From: Castor canadensis
Taxonomy: Eukaryota > Chordata > Mammalia > Rodentia > Castoridae
Length of the DNA stretch: 64,000 nucleotides
Reading direction: 5' to 3'
Assembly: GCF_047511655.1 (NCBI RefSeq)
Contig: NC_133387.1
Span: 24,050,353-24,114,352, forward strand
The translations under genes and the position numbers were made by a program. Within the stretch, counting starts at the first letter, position 1. Each line of letters starts with the position of its first letter. The notes beneath the pieces are model-generated. The model was not told the DNA's origin. It saw only the letters and a list, made by a program, of their open reading frames with translations, and did no database searches. This document shows, piece after piece, positions 13,301-25,300 of this stretch.

Positions 13301-16300
13301 AGTTCAAAAAAGAGGAGGAGATCACAACAAAGTACAGAGGAAGGGGTTGCTTGGGTGGCCACAAAGGCTCATTTTAAACATTCAAAGAATATTACTTCTT
13401 TCTCCTACTTTTTAATCTCTCCCACAAAAGGTTGTGGGGAGAGAAAAAAGGAAGGAGGAGAGCCTTGACTCAGAAAGAAAAAAATTAAAATGGCTACAAG
13501 TGATCATCTTATTGCTTTACAGGGCTATATTCCAGCTTACACACATTTGACCAAACATTTCCCTTGGTTTCATATCTTTGAATGATTCTTTGTTCTCCAA
13601 AAGACTATTTGCTATGTGTGGCCCACTTGCCTACTGTCCAACATTTCATAAGAACAGGATAGGGAAGCTTGGGGAGTGCTTGATCTTCATTCTCTTTTCA
13701 TAATAGTACTCACTTTCTTCCATTTAAAGTGTTTTTTAAATTCTTATTTTCTTTTCAGGTAACAGTATGACAAAATACACTGAGAAGCTAGAAGAGATCA
13801 AAAAAAGTGAGTAACACTATTGACGACTTGGGAAAATGGAACACTGTAGTAGTCTGTAAAGCTGGTTACCAACTAACCACCATATTCTACAGCTGACATG
13901 TGTGGAGAACTGTGGGAGTCAGGTGAGCCTGGCAGGTACCTGGAAGAATGTGGGAGACACTGGGCCCCCTCTTGGCCAGCTCCTAAGACTAGCCTTACTT
14001 ACATCCCGTAGGGATTATTAATGTTGGAATGTGGAGTGAGCTCTGCTGAAGCAATCAGAACACGAGCTTCTAGTTACGTTGTGCTGCAGTCTTCATGGCC
14101 TTTTTCAGGTACTTAATCTTCCCTCTCTTATTATTTGGTCTTTACCTGAGATAGGGTAATAATACCTTTCTTCATAAAATTCTTGGGAGTATAAATTAGA
14201 CAGTATTCATAAAAGACTAAGAGGTCTGAGAAAGAGGTTGTTCTTAGTGTTTTATATTTTCCACTCATTGCAGCCTGTTTTCTTTTAATTAAAAGTCACA
14301 TTTCATGTACTTCCTTTTTTAAAGCTAATCTTCTGCAGAGATATCTTACTGGTCACTGAGTACTTAGCCCTTACACGAAATCATAATTCTCAATCTGTGT
14401 CCAAAACTAATATAAAATGTACACAGAGAAGCCAGAGTTAAAAAAGTAGAAACAACTTTTTTTTTTTTTTTTTCTGAGATGGATTTGCTCATGTCTCAAG
14501 TAGGAGAACCTAGTGCTTGGGCAGTGTTTAGCTAATGTAGAGGCATTCTGATCCCAGTTCAGGACTTCGCTCTGGTAATACACATTTTCTTGGGAGAGAA
14601 AATTATAAATGTAGAGTACATCAGACTTTTTTTTTTATACAGCAGACCTTTTAATTTAAAATGATAATGTTCCTCTCGAATTGCTGCAGTGTGGGGAAAC
14701 CCCAGACAGTAGGTATGGACTCGGGAGCAGCTCTCTGCTGTCTTCGTGTCATGCTCAGGTTTAAGAGCTAAGGCTGTGGACACTGTAAAAATGTATGTCA
14801 CAGGATCCTCCTCTTACACATTTCACATTGTTATATAAGCCTATTTAATCTTAAGTATATAAGAAATGTATTAAATTTCTAAATTATGAACAAATTTTGT
14901 TTATTCACCTACCTTTCATTGTTGTCATCTTGATTCATCTAAGGCAGGCAGCATCCAGTCAGCCTCCTTCTATTTGAGTTTGTGGTCTCTTTCGATGCCC
15001 TTCGTTTGTCACTGAGTGTGAGTTCACCAGAAATTTGTCCCATAGAAATGTCCTGTTCCAGCCAGATTGGCGAAACCTACTTAAAATGTTTCTTAAAAGT
15101 ACCGTGTGGTTTCTTAAATGGAAATTATCTCCCAAGAGAAATACTGTTGTTTTAGAGTCCTTGAAAATGCTCACTCCCTTCCTTCTTTAGAAGTTGTAGG
15201 CTTCCATTTAGTAAGGCGGCAGCTACTCTCACCTTGATCACATGCTTTGTGCTCATTTCCACAGAATTACTTTGGATTCTGGTTTGGCATCTGTGTTTTG
15301 GAAGCCATTTCTTTCTCTTTCCCTGTTTTCTGTTGTAAGTGTTCTCTTGGGTCAAAATGGAAGGGAACATTGCCTTGTTTCTTGACACTCTGGACTTATC
15401 TCTTTGCTCGCTTTACCTCAGATGCCATGTCTGTCTGTGAAATCACAAACCTTGTTCTGTTCCTTCCTTTGATTTGTCTTCCACTGTAAGTCCAGCTTCC
15501 TTTTCTTTGCTAATAACACATTTTAACAAAATGCAGAAATCCTTTGTAATCTGAACATTCTTTCAACTATACCTGGGGAAAAGAGATGCTCTGTGTCTAT
15601 TGACCATGCACAAAGCCTATTCTTGGTGCCTAGTGGTTAAATGACACTAGTTGGACCCAGTATGAAACATCCTAGATAGTCAGGTCTCTGTCCCTCCAGT
15701 AACTCGAGAGAGGCCAGCTCAGAGCCTGTGCTTACTGGTGAAGCAGACCTTGATAGTGTGCCTGACTGGGATTATCTGTCCCTACACAGACTGAGAGAAG
15801 CCCTACTAGCAGAAGCGCCATTCTTAAAGCTGTGTTCACTCTTGGGAGGACAGACTGACAGAGCCTCCCAAGTCATCCTTTTTATAAAATTTAAAACTTG
15901 CAATAAGACGTCTAGTTTGATCTTTTAGATCTGAGTAATAATGTCAGAAAGTCCTACCGATGGCTGTCCTTCCAAACCAGAACCAGGTATGTAGCATTCA
16001 GGCTCCAGTGTCAGGGAGCTCCAAGGACTGGTGCAGAGGACACTTGGAATGCCAGTCTATAGGAGATAGCCAAGACTGGTGTTTGTTTAGTGCAATCTGT
16101 GTTTAGTTAGAGGGGATTTTAATGTGTACATTTTAACTTATACAAGAATTTCAAACTATGTAAACATACCAAAAAATTATCAATGGATAAATGTCAAAAT
16201 ACAAACTACTTGAAAGCTATTGATTGTTTCCTTGGGTTGGTTTATTGCTGTTTTGATTTATATAAGCGACTTTTGGTGGGCAAGTTGGTAATTGAAGGGG

Positions 16301-19300
16301 AATGCTGTACTTCTTGGAGGCTCTGCTGAGTCTGTTTGGATCCACATCCTGGCAGCTCTGTGGCCTCTAGGTTTGCTACCTTGTATCTACAAGAAGCTCC
16401 TTTAAGAATTTTCTAGAAGTAATAGTCTGTTTCCCAAATTTCTCTTCAAGATATTTTAGAACAAAAAAGTTTTAATTCCCTACAAGAAAGAGTCATGACA
16501 TATTTATAGAAGGCTAGTTTTTGAGGTAGCATCATTTCCTGATTCTCAATGTTAGGCTGTTTGGTAAACCAAGCTTGTATTACCCTCCAGAGTAACCATC
16601 TGGTCTGTGCTGGGTTTTTGGAGAATTCATGGAACTAATTAGTAACACCAGGTAAATAATCTTAAATACATTTAATCCTTTCCTTTGCTGCCAGGAGTCT
16701 TGATTTATGAGATATTTATGCTGCGAAGGCCATAGCAAATATCCAGAAAACTTTTAGTAATTCTGAATTAATAAAGCAGTATTTAAGGAGTCCTGGGCAC
16801 CAGTATAAAAACCCAGCAGAGGAGGAGGGGAAGGGGAAGGACGTGCAGAGTACAACATTAAAAACTCTTTAAAATTAGTAATCATCTTTGGAGAAGTTTA
16901 AAGAATCTAACTTCTAACATGTATCTGTAGGGCAGATACTAGATAAAGTGATATTGACTCAGTTTTTATTAACTATTTAATGTGATAGGAAGGATTATTT
17001 ACACAAGTGTAGAAGTATCCCCATTTGAATTATGTCTCAAAACTATAAAGATAGCACTGACTAAATATTAAGTTGGTTTTTATTTTATTTTATTTTCTGT
17101 TAAGGTAAAAACACAAAACATAAATTTACAGTCCAAACCATTTTTTGACTGTACAGTTACTTTAGTAGTGTTAAATACATTCTCATTGTTCTCAGTGGAT
17201 TTCCAGAACCTTTTTGTCTTGCAAAACTGAAGAGGTTGATTTTTTTTTTTAGGAGAAACTGATAAGAGATTATCAGGACCAGTCACAACGTAATGTCCTG
17301 TGTCTCTAGCAGAGTTGGCAACGACAGGAAAGTTATTGCTGTCTTTAGAAGCCAGAGTCAGAATAGTAGGGTAATGTGTTCCTTACCAGCTGTGTGGCCT
17401 GGGGCAACTTAGCTTCTCTGGGTTTCTGTCCTCATTTGTAAAATATAGGTGTTTATCCCCAGCTTTGTTCTGAAAAGGATTTGCAGCTGCTTACATAAAT
17501 GCGTGCCCACACAGTATGGCTACGGTAGAAACAGCTGAGTAAAGGAAAAATGCTTTCTGATGGATGGCCGGAGCAAAACAGAAAAATGAAGAGTTGATAA
17601 TACTACCTGCCCAACTAGTTTTGAGTATAGTGTGAAGATCAGATGAGATAATATATGTATAAGCATACTAGAGACTTGAAAGATATACCGTATAACTTGA
17701 TGACAAGAGAGAATCAGTAGCTCTAAGAATGCATAATAAACCTAGATAAATATCTGTCTTACCCTGCTTTTCAGATTATAGATACAAAAAAGATGAACTT
17801 TTCAAGAGACTAAAAGTTACCACTTTTGCCCAGCTGGTAAGTGTAATGATCTTGCTGTTGAAATAAAGAACAATTTGTGCTGCTTTACCTGAGTATCCCT
17901 ACATGTAACCCCCGGGACTGTTTGCAGGGGAGTTGCTTCTGAGTCTCTGCATTTCACTGTGAGAGCATGAGTTGGTATGTGGTGTGTTCTGTTCACATGA
18001 AGATGATGTGAAATTTTTCTCATTTCTTGAATAACAGTTTGTAAAGTAAATAAAGGTGCATTCTGTTTTTAATTCATCAAATTTATGGTCTAGGTTTTAT
18101 TTTACTTTATATATATAACTTAATATTTAGAATCTAGAATTCTGGATTCAGGATTGTTTGCATGTTTTTCTCTGTGGAAACCAGGTGATTTTCTGTATTC
18201 TATAACTGATCTCTTTCCCAAATTGTTCCACTGAGAGTTATGTTGTTACTTTTGGCAAGTCGTTTTCTTCTTGCATTTGAAAATTATGGCCAACGTGTTT
18301 TTCAGGCCCCCAGAAAAGGTTGCTAAGTGTTGGTGGCTCATGCCTGTAATCTTAGCTACTCAGGAGGCAGAGATCAGGAGGATCGTGGTTCAAAACCAAC
18401 CCAGGCAAATAGTTCTCAAGAACCTATCTCCAAAAAACCCTTCACAAAAAAGGGCTGGTGGTTGGGGGTGGGGGCAGGGGGGAGAAATGACCCAAGACTT
18501 GTATGTACATATGAATAATAAAAGGAAAAAAAAAAAAAGGGCTGGTGGAGTGGCTCAAGGTGTAAGCCCTGAGTTCAAGCCCCAGTATTGCAAAAAAATT
18601 TAAAAAAAAAATTCCATCGGTGTGATTGAAATTGGATTTAGACCTTATGAACTAAGTTGTGAGAAGTGCTTTAAAAAATGTACAATGAATTAAAGCATAA
18701 GACACCATAATCACTGTATTCATAAATACATTTATCTCTTCATGTGGAGAATTGCCAGTGCCATTCTGTGCCAAGACTGCATTTTGAAAAAACAATGCGC
18801 TATGCTGGGGCCAGAATATATACAGATGTAGTTTTAAACTCTTATGTATGTTTCTTGTCCTAAATTATCCTTTTGGTATTTTAAGTTTGTTGTATAACGT
18901 TTAAAATTAATCTTTTCTTCTGGAATGGTCATCTGCAGCATAACTACCACACTAAAAGTGAAGGGGCCTGAAATCCTATCTGCAGTCAGGGACACTGACA
19001 GTTTCTTAAACAAGAGGTCTTTGATGTTTGGTGTTTCCTGTTTTTTTTTTTTTTTTTTTGTAAAAGACAGAATTGCCTCTGTTTAAAAACAAACATACAC
19101 ACATCTACACATTTCATTCTTTTCCTATCAGGTCATCCAAGTTGCTTCCCTATCTGATCAAACACTGGAAGTGACAGCTGAGGAGATTCAAAGGCTGGAA
19201 GGTAATGAGAATTGAAGATATGGGGAAAGTAACAGATTGGTCATTTGATTCAAGTACTGCCCTGTGCATTTACTGGTGTGTTCACAGGGATTCTGACTTT

Positions 19301-22300
19301 GATGTGTCTATTTGTAATTAGATAGTTACTCTCAGACAAATGCTATCTGGTACTTTAATCATTAATTCTTATTTCACTAAGAAAGCCATCTGGTTTTCTG
19401 GTGCCAACATGTATATCTTTTAATGTTTTAGATGTGTTTAACATACCATTTTCATTTTTTCAATAAAAATTTTCAGTGCCTCCTGTATACATACTGGTCA
19501 TAGAATTCAGTGCTAAAAGACTACCGAGATGAACACACAGCTCTGCTTTCATAGAACCTGTAGTTGTGTGTGTGCTGCATGTGTTTATGTATGTTGGGTG
19601 GGGAGAGTGGTAGCAGTACCACAAAATTACTAATGCGGCAGAATGGAAAAATGGAAGGCAACCATCATTTGTTGAATATATATTGCTAGGTACTTCGTGT
19701 GAGTTTTCTTATTTAATCCTTGAAAACAGGGAGGAAGGTGTACTTCACAGATGAGAAGCCCAAGCCTTAGAGGCTAAGTCACTTGCCCAAGGTGGTCCAG
19801 CTAGTTAGGAATGGACCTGGGGTGTGAATCTAAGGGTCTGCAGTAGTGACCAGCGTCTTCTCACTGCATCATGAAGGGATTCTGGAAAGTCTTCTGGAGA
19901 GATTCAAGATGCTGTGGGAGTTCTGAAGAAGGAAAGGTGCTTTCCAGTTAGAAGATGGAGGCAGGTTTCCTCAAGGCGTTTGAACTGGTCCTTGAAGGGG
20001 TGCAAGTTAAGGATGAGGCTGTTGCAAGCTAAGGAGCATATCGAAAAGGCACTGAGGTGAAAGGGGAGCATGTGCAGGGAACCAGGTAATCCGGTCTGCC
20101 TGTGGTCTTAAGGGAGGAGTAGGCCCTGCGAGATAAGGCTAGAAAGATAAGCAGGCCCCAGATTTCCTTTCCTAAATACCAAATGGAAAATAAAACCTCT
20201 GTAGTTGTACTCTCATGGAAAGAATACAGTGACTTCAGGTCTTGATTTTGTCCTCAAGTACCTGCAATCAATGCTCGCCTGTTTACTGAAGGGGAATGTG
20301 TTTGTTAAGGTTGATGTAGGTCAGGAATTTGACTTCTGATTTCAAGACAAGTTTCTCAGGAAGTCTGAACACTGGTTTTGTGCAACTCAACTGTCATTTC
20401 CCTGGGCTGGTTTTTGTTAGGGAGAATAAAGAGAATCTGAAAACGACAGGAATTCATCGTTGATAGATGCCGCTCAAACGGCAGAGAAATAAGGGCCCTT
20501 TGTAACAGAGATAATTGAGTCTCCTCATACAAGGACTCACAATTTTATCCAGGTTATATAAGCACCTAGATTTGGTCCTTTAATTCATTGTTGAGATTGC
20601 AGCACCAGGACATATGGGCACATGCAATTTTCTCTACTGAGATAAATTTGCACAGCAAAATAGGCTCTTGTAAAGTAGGACACCACGATGTGTGAATAAT
20701 ATTAGTGTTTTTCTAGTGCTCTACACAGATAATAACTCACTCAGGAGTGCCTGAGTGAGTTTGTATCTGTACATGATATTGTATCTGTATGTGTATTTGG
20801 TTATCTTTGAAGAATACAGAAATCTCCTTTTACAATGTTTAATGCTTTTTCCTGACCTAAATGTGTATTTCTAGTAAATCTAGAAAATGGCAAAAAAAAT
20901 AAATAAATAAAAAAGAAAATTACAATAAATACTAATCATTGTTAACATTTTGGTTCATTTTCCACCATCTAACTACTCATCCCAATCAAATCCATACTCT
21001 CCATTGCAGTTTTGTATTATGCTGCTTTTAATTAAAATTTTTCATGCATACTTTCCTATGTCACTAAACAAGACTTCAAAAGCATTACTATAAAGGTTAT
21101 GTCATGTGATATCTATCCTGGGATGTACCACAATTTAATTCCTCTTCCATTGGTGGGAAGAGCAGATTTTTCCTGATTTTTCACTTTAGTAAAGAATGCT
21201 GCATTGTATATATGTAAATGCTTGCAGAATTCTCATTATTCCCTGAGAATAAGTTGCTGCAGATGGTCAAAGGTAAAATTATTGCCACACTGTCTCCAGC
21301 ACCACTGTACCTGGTTGTAGCCTGCGCTGAGTAATTACTGGTTTTAAAAATATTTGCCAATTCAAAAGATGAAAAATGTGTACCTAATAGTTTTATTTTT
21401 AATTTCTTTGCTAATAACATTGAACTGTATGTGCATACACGCATGCAGTTTGCTGATTGTACGTATTTCCTTTTTAAGTACTTTACCTGTACTTTTTTCT
21501 AATAGGGTGCTCATCTATTTTCTAATTGACTTGTAAGAACTCTAAATAACTGTTATCTTTAGACAATGGAAACCAATACAGTATTGAAAATGAATGAGAA
21601 GATTCTTTACTTGATTTGTAACAATTTCTAAGCTATATTACTGAGTAAAAATAGAACAACAAAATAAGCAAATACTCAAAGTATAGAACAGTATGAGTGG
21701 AATTCTCATGGATATTTAAAAGGGGGATAAAGTGAAATATGTGCACAAGTTTGTATTCATTTTATTTCTGGAAGAAGATACAGATAACAGAAAGTAATCC
21801 CCATGGGGGAGGAGGCCTGAGGGCCTACAGGTCTAGGATGGGAAAAAAATTTCCTCTGCACATTAAACAGTTTTTTGTTTGCATTTTTGCCTTGTGCACA
21901 GGATCCTTTTTCAATCAACCAGCTAATTTTTTAAAATGTAAATTAAGTATGTTGATCTTTGTTACAGATATTTTTCCTTACTTGTTGCTCACCTTTTACT
22001 TTTCTTTGTGTTGGTTTTTGACATATATGAGGCTTGCAGTTTTACACTCTCAAATCTGTTAGCCTTCATCGTTGTTTTCTTTTATTGCTTTAGATTCATA
22101 ATACCCAAAATAAGTTTAAGTATTCATCTATTTTTTTTCTTCTGTTGGCATGTTTATTCTCTTACGTTTAAACCATCTGTTACATATTTTGGTATATGAT
22201 ATGAGGCGATTATCTAAATTAGAGTTTTCCAGCTAGTCAAGAAATATTCCCAGCAGCATTTACTCAGTAGTTCTCTTTCTACTCCCTGACTTGTGGTATG

Positions 22301-25300
22301 GATATACTAACTTTTTGTGTATATTTTAGGATTTGTTTCCACATTCTCTATGTTCTCTTGTTCTGATTATAGTTCTGCACTGTTTTGATTATTTCCCTTT
22401 CCACTATATGTTCCTATTTTACAAAGCAGGTCTTCCAAATCACCCTTAATGGTGTGTGTGTGTGTGTGTGTGTGTGTGGTGTATCTTTAAAAGTTTTTTA
22501 AAATCCCATTGGGATTAGCATTAAAGTTAAAAATTAAATTTGGAAAGGCTTAACATTATTTCACTCTTTCAAGATTTGCATCACATGGCACTGTCTTCAT
22601 TGGCATCTACTTTAAGACCCCTAAGAAAAGTTTTGATAACTCCTGTAAAGGACTTACAAGTCTTTATAGGTGTAGGTCTTTTACAGTTGTTTTAGTTTTA
22701 CTTCCAGGGGAGAATATTTTATAGCTGCAGTTACTGTAAGGGAGATTCTTTTTTTCATGTTATTTTCTAGTAAGTATATAGGAAAAATGTGATTTATTAG
22801 CATTTAAAAATCTTAACCACATATTATTGCCCTTATTGAAGTTTCTAGGTGTAATTTTATCATACGCAAATTAATTTTAATATCTTCTTTTAGGCCTCTT
22901 TTTTCTAATACTTCCCTCATTCTGTTGGTTAGCGTAAAATACAGAAAGTTCCCAAACTTCGTGCTCTCAATATCCTTGTACACTCTTATTAAAAATTATT
23001 GAAGGCCTTTCAAAGAACTTTGCTCTATGTGGATTATATCTATTAAAATTTAGTGTATTAAAATTTTAAACTCAGAAATTAAACAATTTTTATTTATTTT
23101 TCACTTAAATAATACTACTTAATAATACTAACCTCACTTAGAACATAAAACTTTTTTTGTGTGTGGTACTGCGTGTTGGACCCAGGGCCTCATGCATACT
23201 AAGCATGTGCTCTTTCACTGAGCTACATCCCCAGTCCATAAAAACATGTTTTTATGAAAAATAACTATTTTTCCAAAATAAAATTTTAGAGAGAGTGGCA
23301 CTGATTTACATATATTTGTAAATCTCTCTTGTATCTGGTTTATTTTTTTATTTAGTTAGTAGTACTGGAGTTTTGAACTCGGGGCTTTGCACTTGCTTCG
23401 CAAGTGCTTTACCACTTGAGCCACAGCTTCAGCCCTTTTAGCTTTAGTTATTTTCCAGATAGGGTCTTGAACTTTTTCCCCAGGGCCAGTCTTAGACCAT
23501 AATCCTTCCTATACCTCCAGAGTAACTGGGATTACAGGCCTGAACCACCATGCCCAGCTTGTTCTTTAGATAGAGGTTCTCGCTAACTTTTTTACCTAGG
23601 ATGGCCTCAAACTGAGGCCCTCCTATTACCACCTCCCAAATAGTTGGGATTATAAGCATGAGCTACTGCTCCTGGTTCACATCTGGTTTAATAGAAGACA
23701 GCTGATTCTGATACCTCCTTCTGCATTCAGTCTGCTGCAGTCTACTGTTGGGTTGAAGTATGTGAAGAAAATATGACTCACATAGGCCCATAGTTGGAAA
23801 AAGGAAGAGTGTTTTAATGGCCCTTTCAGATAACTGTATATGCTTTTCTTTGGTGCTATGCTGTTTGGTGACAGCTAGTTATTTCTTAAAGGTTAGCTAT
23901 AATGTCAGTGAACCTTTCTTACTCTGTTACATTAAAAGCCATTGGTCTGTCTCGTGCACTTTCAATGAGTCTTTTACCCATGCAGGATTTTCTATCATGC
24001 ACTGGTCATTTGGAAAGTACCTTTTCACTGAAAACGTACAGAGATCAGAAACATCTACAAGTCTGGGGACGCAGCTCTTCAAACTTCAGTCCTGATGGCA
24101 AATACAGTTTCCAAACTTCTGTCTTTTTTCAAAATTTAGTCATTGACAACAAGTTCTGTCAGCTGTTTTCCTTAAAAAATGTCATGCTCACTTACTTCAT
24201 TTTTGAGAAAATGTTTAAAACACAAGTCTAAGTAACCAGAGTTTTTCTGTCAGTTTTTCTTACCAAGACAAGGTATCCCTGGCAAAATGCTTGGGTCAAC
24301 TGCAGTCCGGCAGTCACTCACTCTAATACTTTGCCTTGAGATACCCGCAGTACTGAGGTATGTAGCAAGCTCAGCTGTGTGTGCTTATTTCAAGGTGAGA
24401 TTTAATAAAATTATTAATCTTTGCTTTATCAGGGGCATTTTTCATGTGAATGCCATATTTATTTACTGTGAGAGCCCATGTGATGGTGAAAAATATGACA
24501 GCTAATAAAGTTTGGTACTGCTGCCTTGATGCTTGGCAAAGAGCTAATGATGTTACTGCTGTTTCTTTTGGCCCATCGATGCAAATATCAACACAGCAAA
24601 AAACTAAGAACAGTTTATGAAAAAGTTTTCACCTGCAGACCTCCCAAAAGAGTCTTGGGAGCTCCTGGGTTCCACTGCGTTTTGAGAGTCTGTGCATTAG
24701 AATTTCTAGAACAACTTAATAATGCTGATGATACTTTCTTTCCTGACTTCATTTCAATGGAACTGCCTAGTAAGTAAATACAAATCTAGAGGTTAAATTT
24801 AATTATTTCTTCACTTGAAATCTTAGACAATGACTCTGCAACTTCAGACCCTGATGGTGAAATCACTAACAGGACCAACGGGAAAGGGAGCCCCGTTGAG
24901 CAGTCACCCAGCCCTGTCCAATTCATCAACAGCGCGGGAGCAGGGGATTCCAGTCGCTCCACTCTCCAGAGGTACGCTCTGATTCTGTCTTCACTACACT
25001 TTACCTGCACCTTAATCTAGTTCATCAATTTAATTTCCTTAGAAACAGGACAGGCAGCAGCAATGTTCCACATTTTAACTCAGCCCTCCTACTTTCTCTT
25101 TGTAGAAATGCTTCCTTGTGAGTCTTTTTCACAGCAACTTCACTGAGTTAATGTAAGATCAACTATATTAACAGGAGAGTATTAATTTTCACTCCTCGGT
25201 TGTATTCTCCTCAGTCCTTCTGTGTATAAGCTTGTTATTAGGACTTATTTTTGATTCAGAGTTTGAATTTTGCCCTCTTTTCTGTCTGCTGAAGCTTATA

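Larger units (their letters stand above)
4323..13758 (+). other. CEP41: CEP41 intron 2
   Basis: This 9.4 kb intron has no exon-like sequence. It holds an L2-like piece (4660-4830), SINEs (5721-5809, 6366-6455, 7021-7238, 11934-12039), two adjacent old antisense L1 fragments (6045-7860 and 7925-8760) and a MIR near 12080-12180. Nothing recognisable was seen in 8761-11930 or 12200-13758 apart from AT-rich single-copy sequence with short chance reading frames. Confidence 0.8.
13807..17774 (+). other. CEP41: CEP41 intron 3
   Basis: Contains MIR-like sequence (about 14090-14240 and 17330-17520), a T-rich run near 14457-14474 and an old L1-like segment at 17080-17245. The rest shows nothing recognisable. 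Confidence 0.75.
17837..19131 (+). other. CEP41: CEP41 intron 4
   Basis: Contains the composite SINE with a nested L1 tail (18322-18611) and a T-run at about 19041-19059. Nothing else was recognised. Confidence 0.8.
19202..24826 (+). other. CEP41: CEP41 intron 5
   Basis: Contains a MIR (19650-19875), L2-like sequence (19880-20160), old antisense L1 (20935-21340, with further L1-like AT-rich DNA to about 22350), a GT dinucleotide repeat (22452-22478), an ID-like SINE (23154-23238) and a composite dimeric SINE (23345-23678). The block 23697-24780 has several 70-110 codon chance frames and no family I recognise. Confidence 0.75.

Noticed and set aside
18271-18603. 110-codon plus-strand frame in CEP41 intron 4
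   Set aside because: It is translated SINE and L1-tail sequence.
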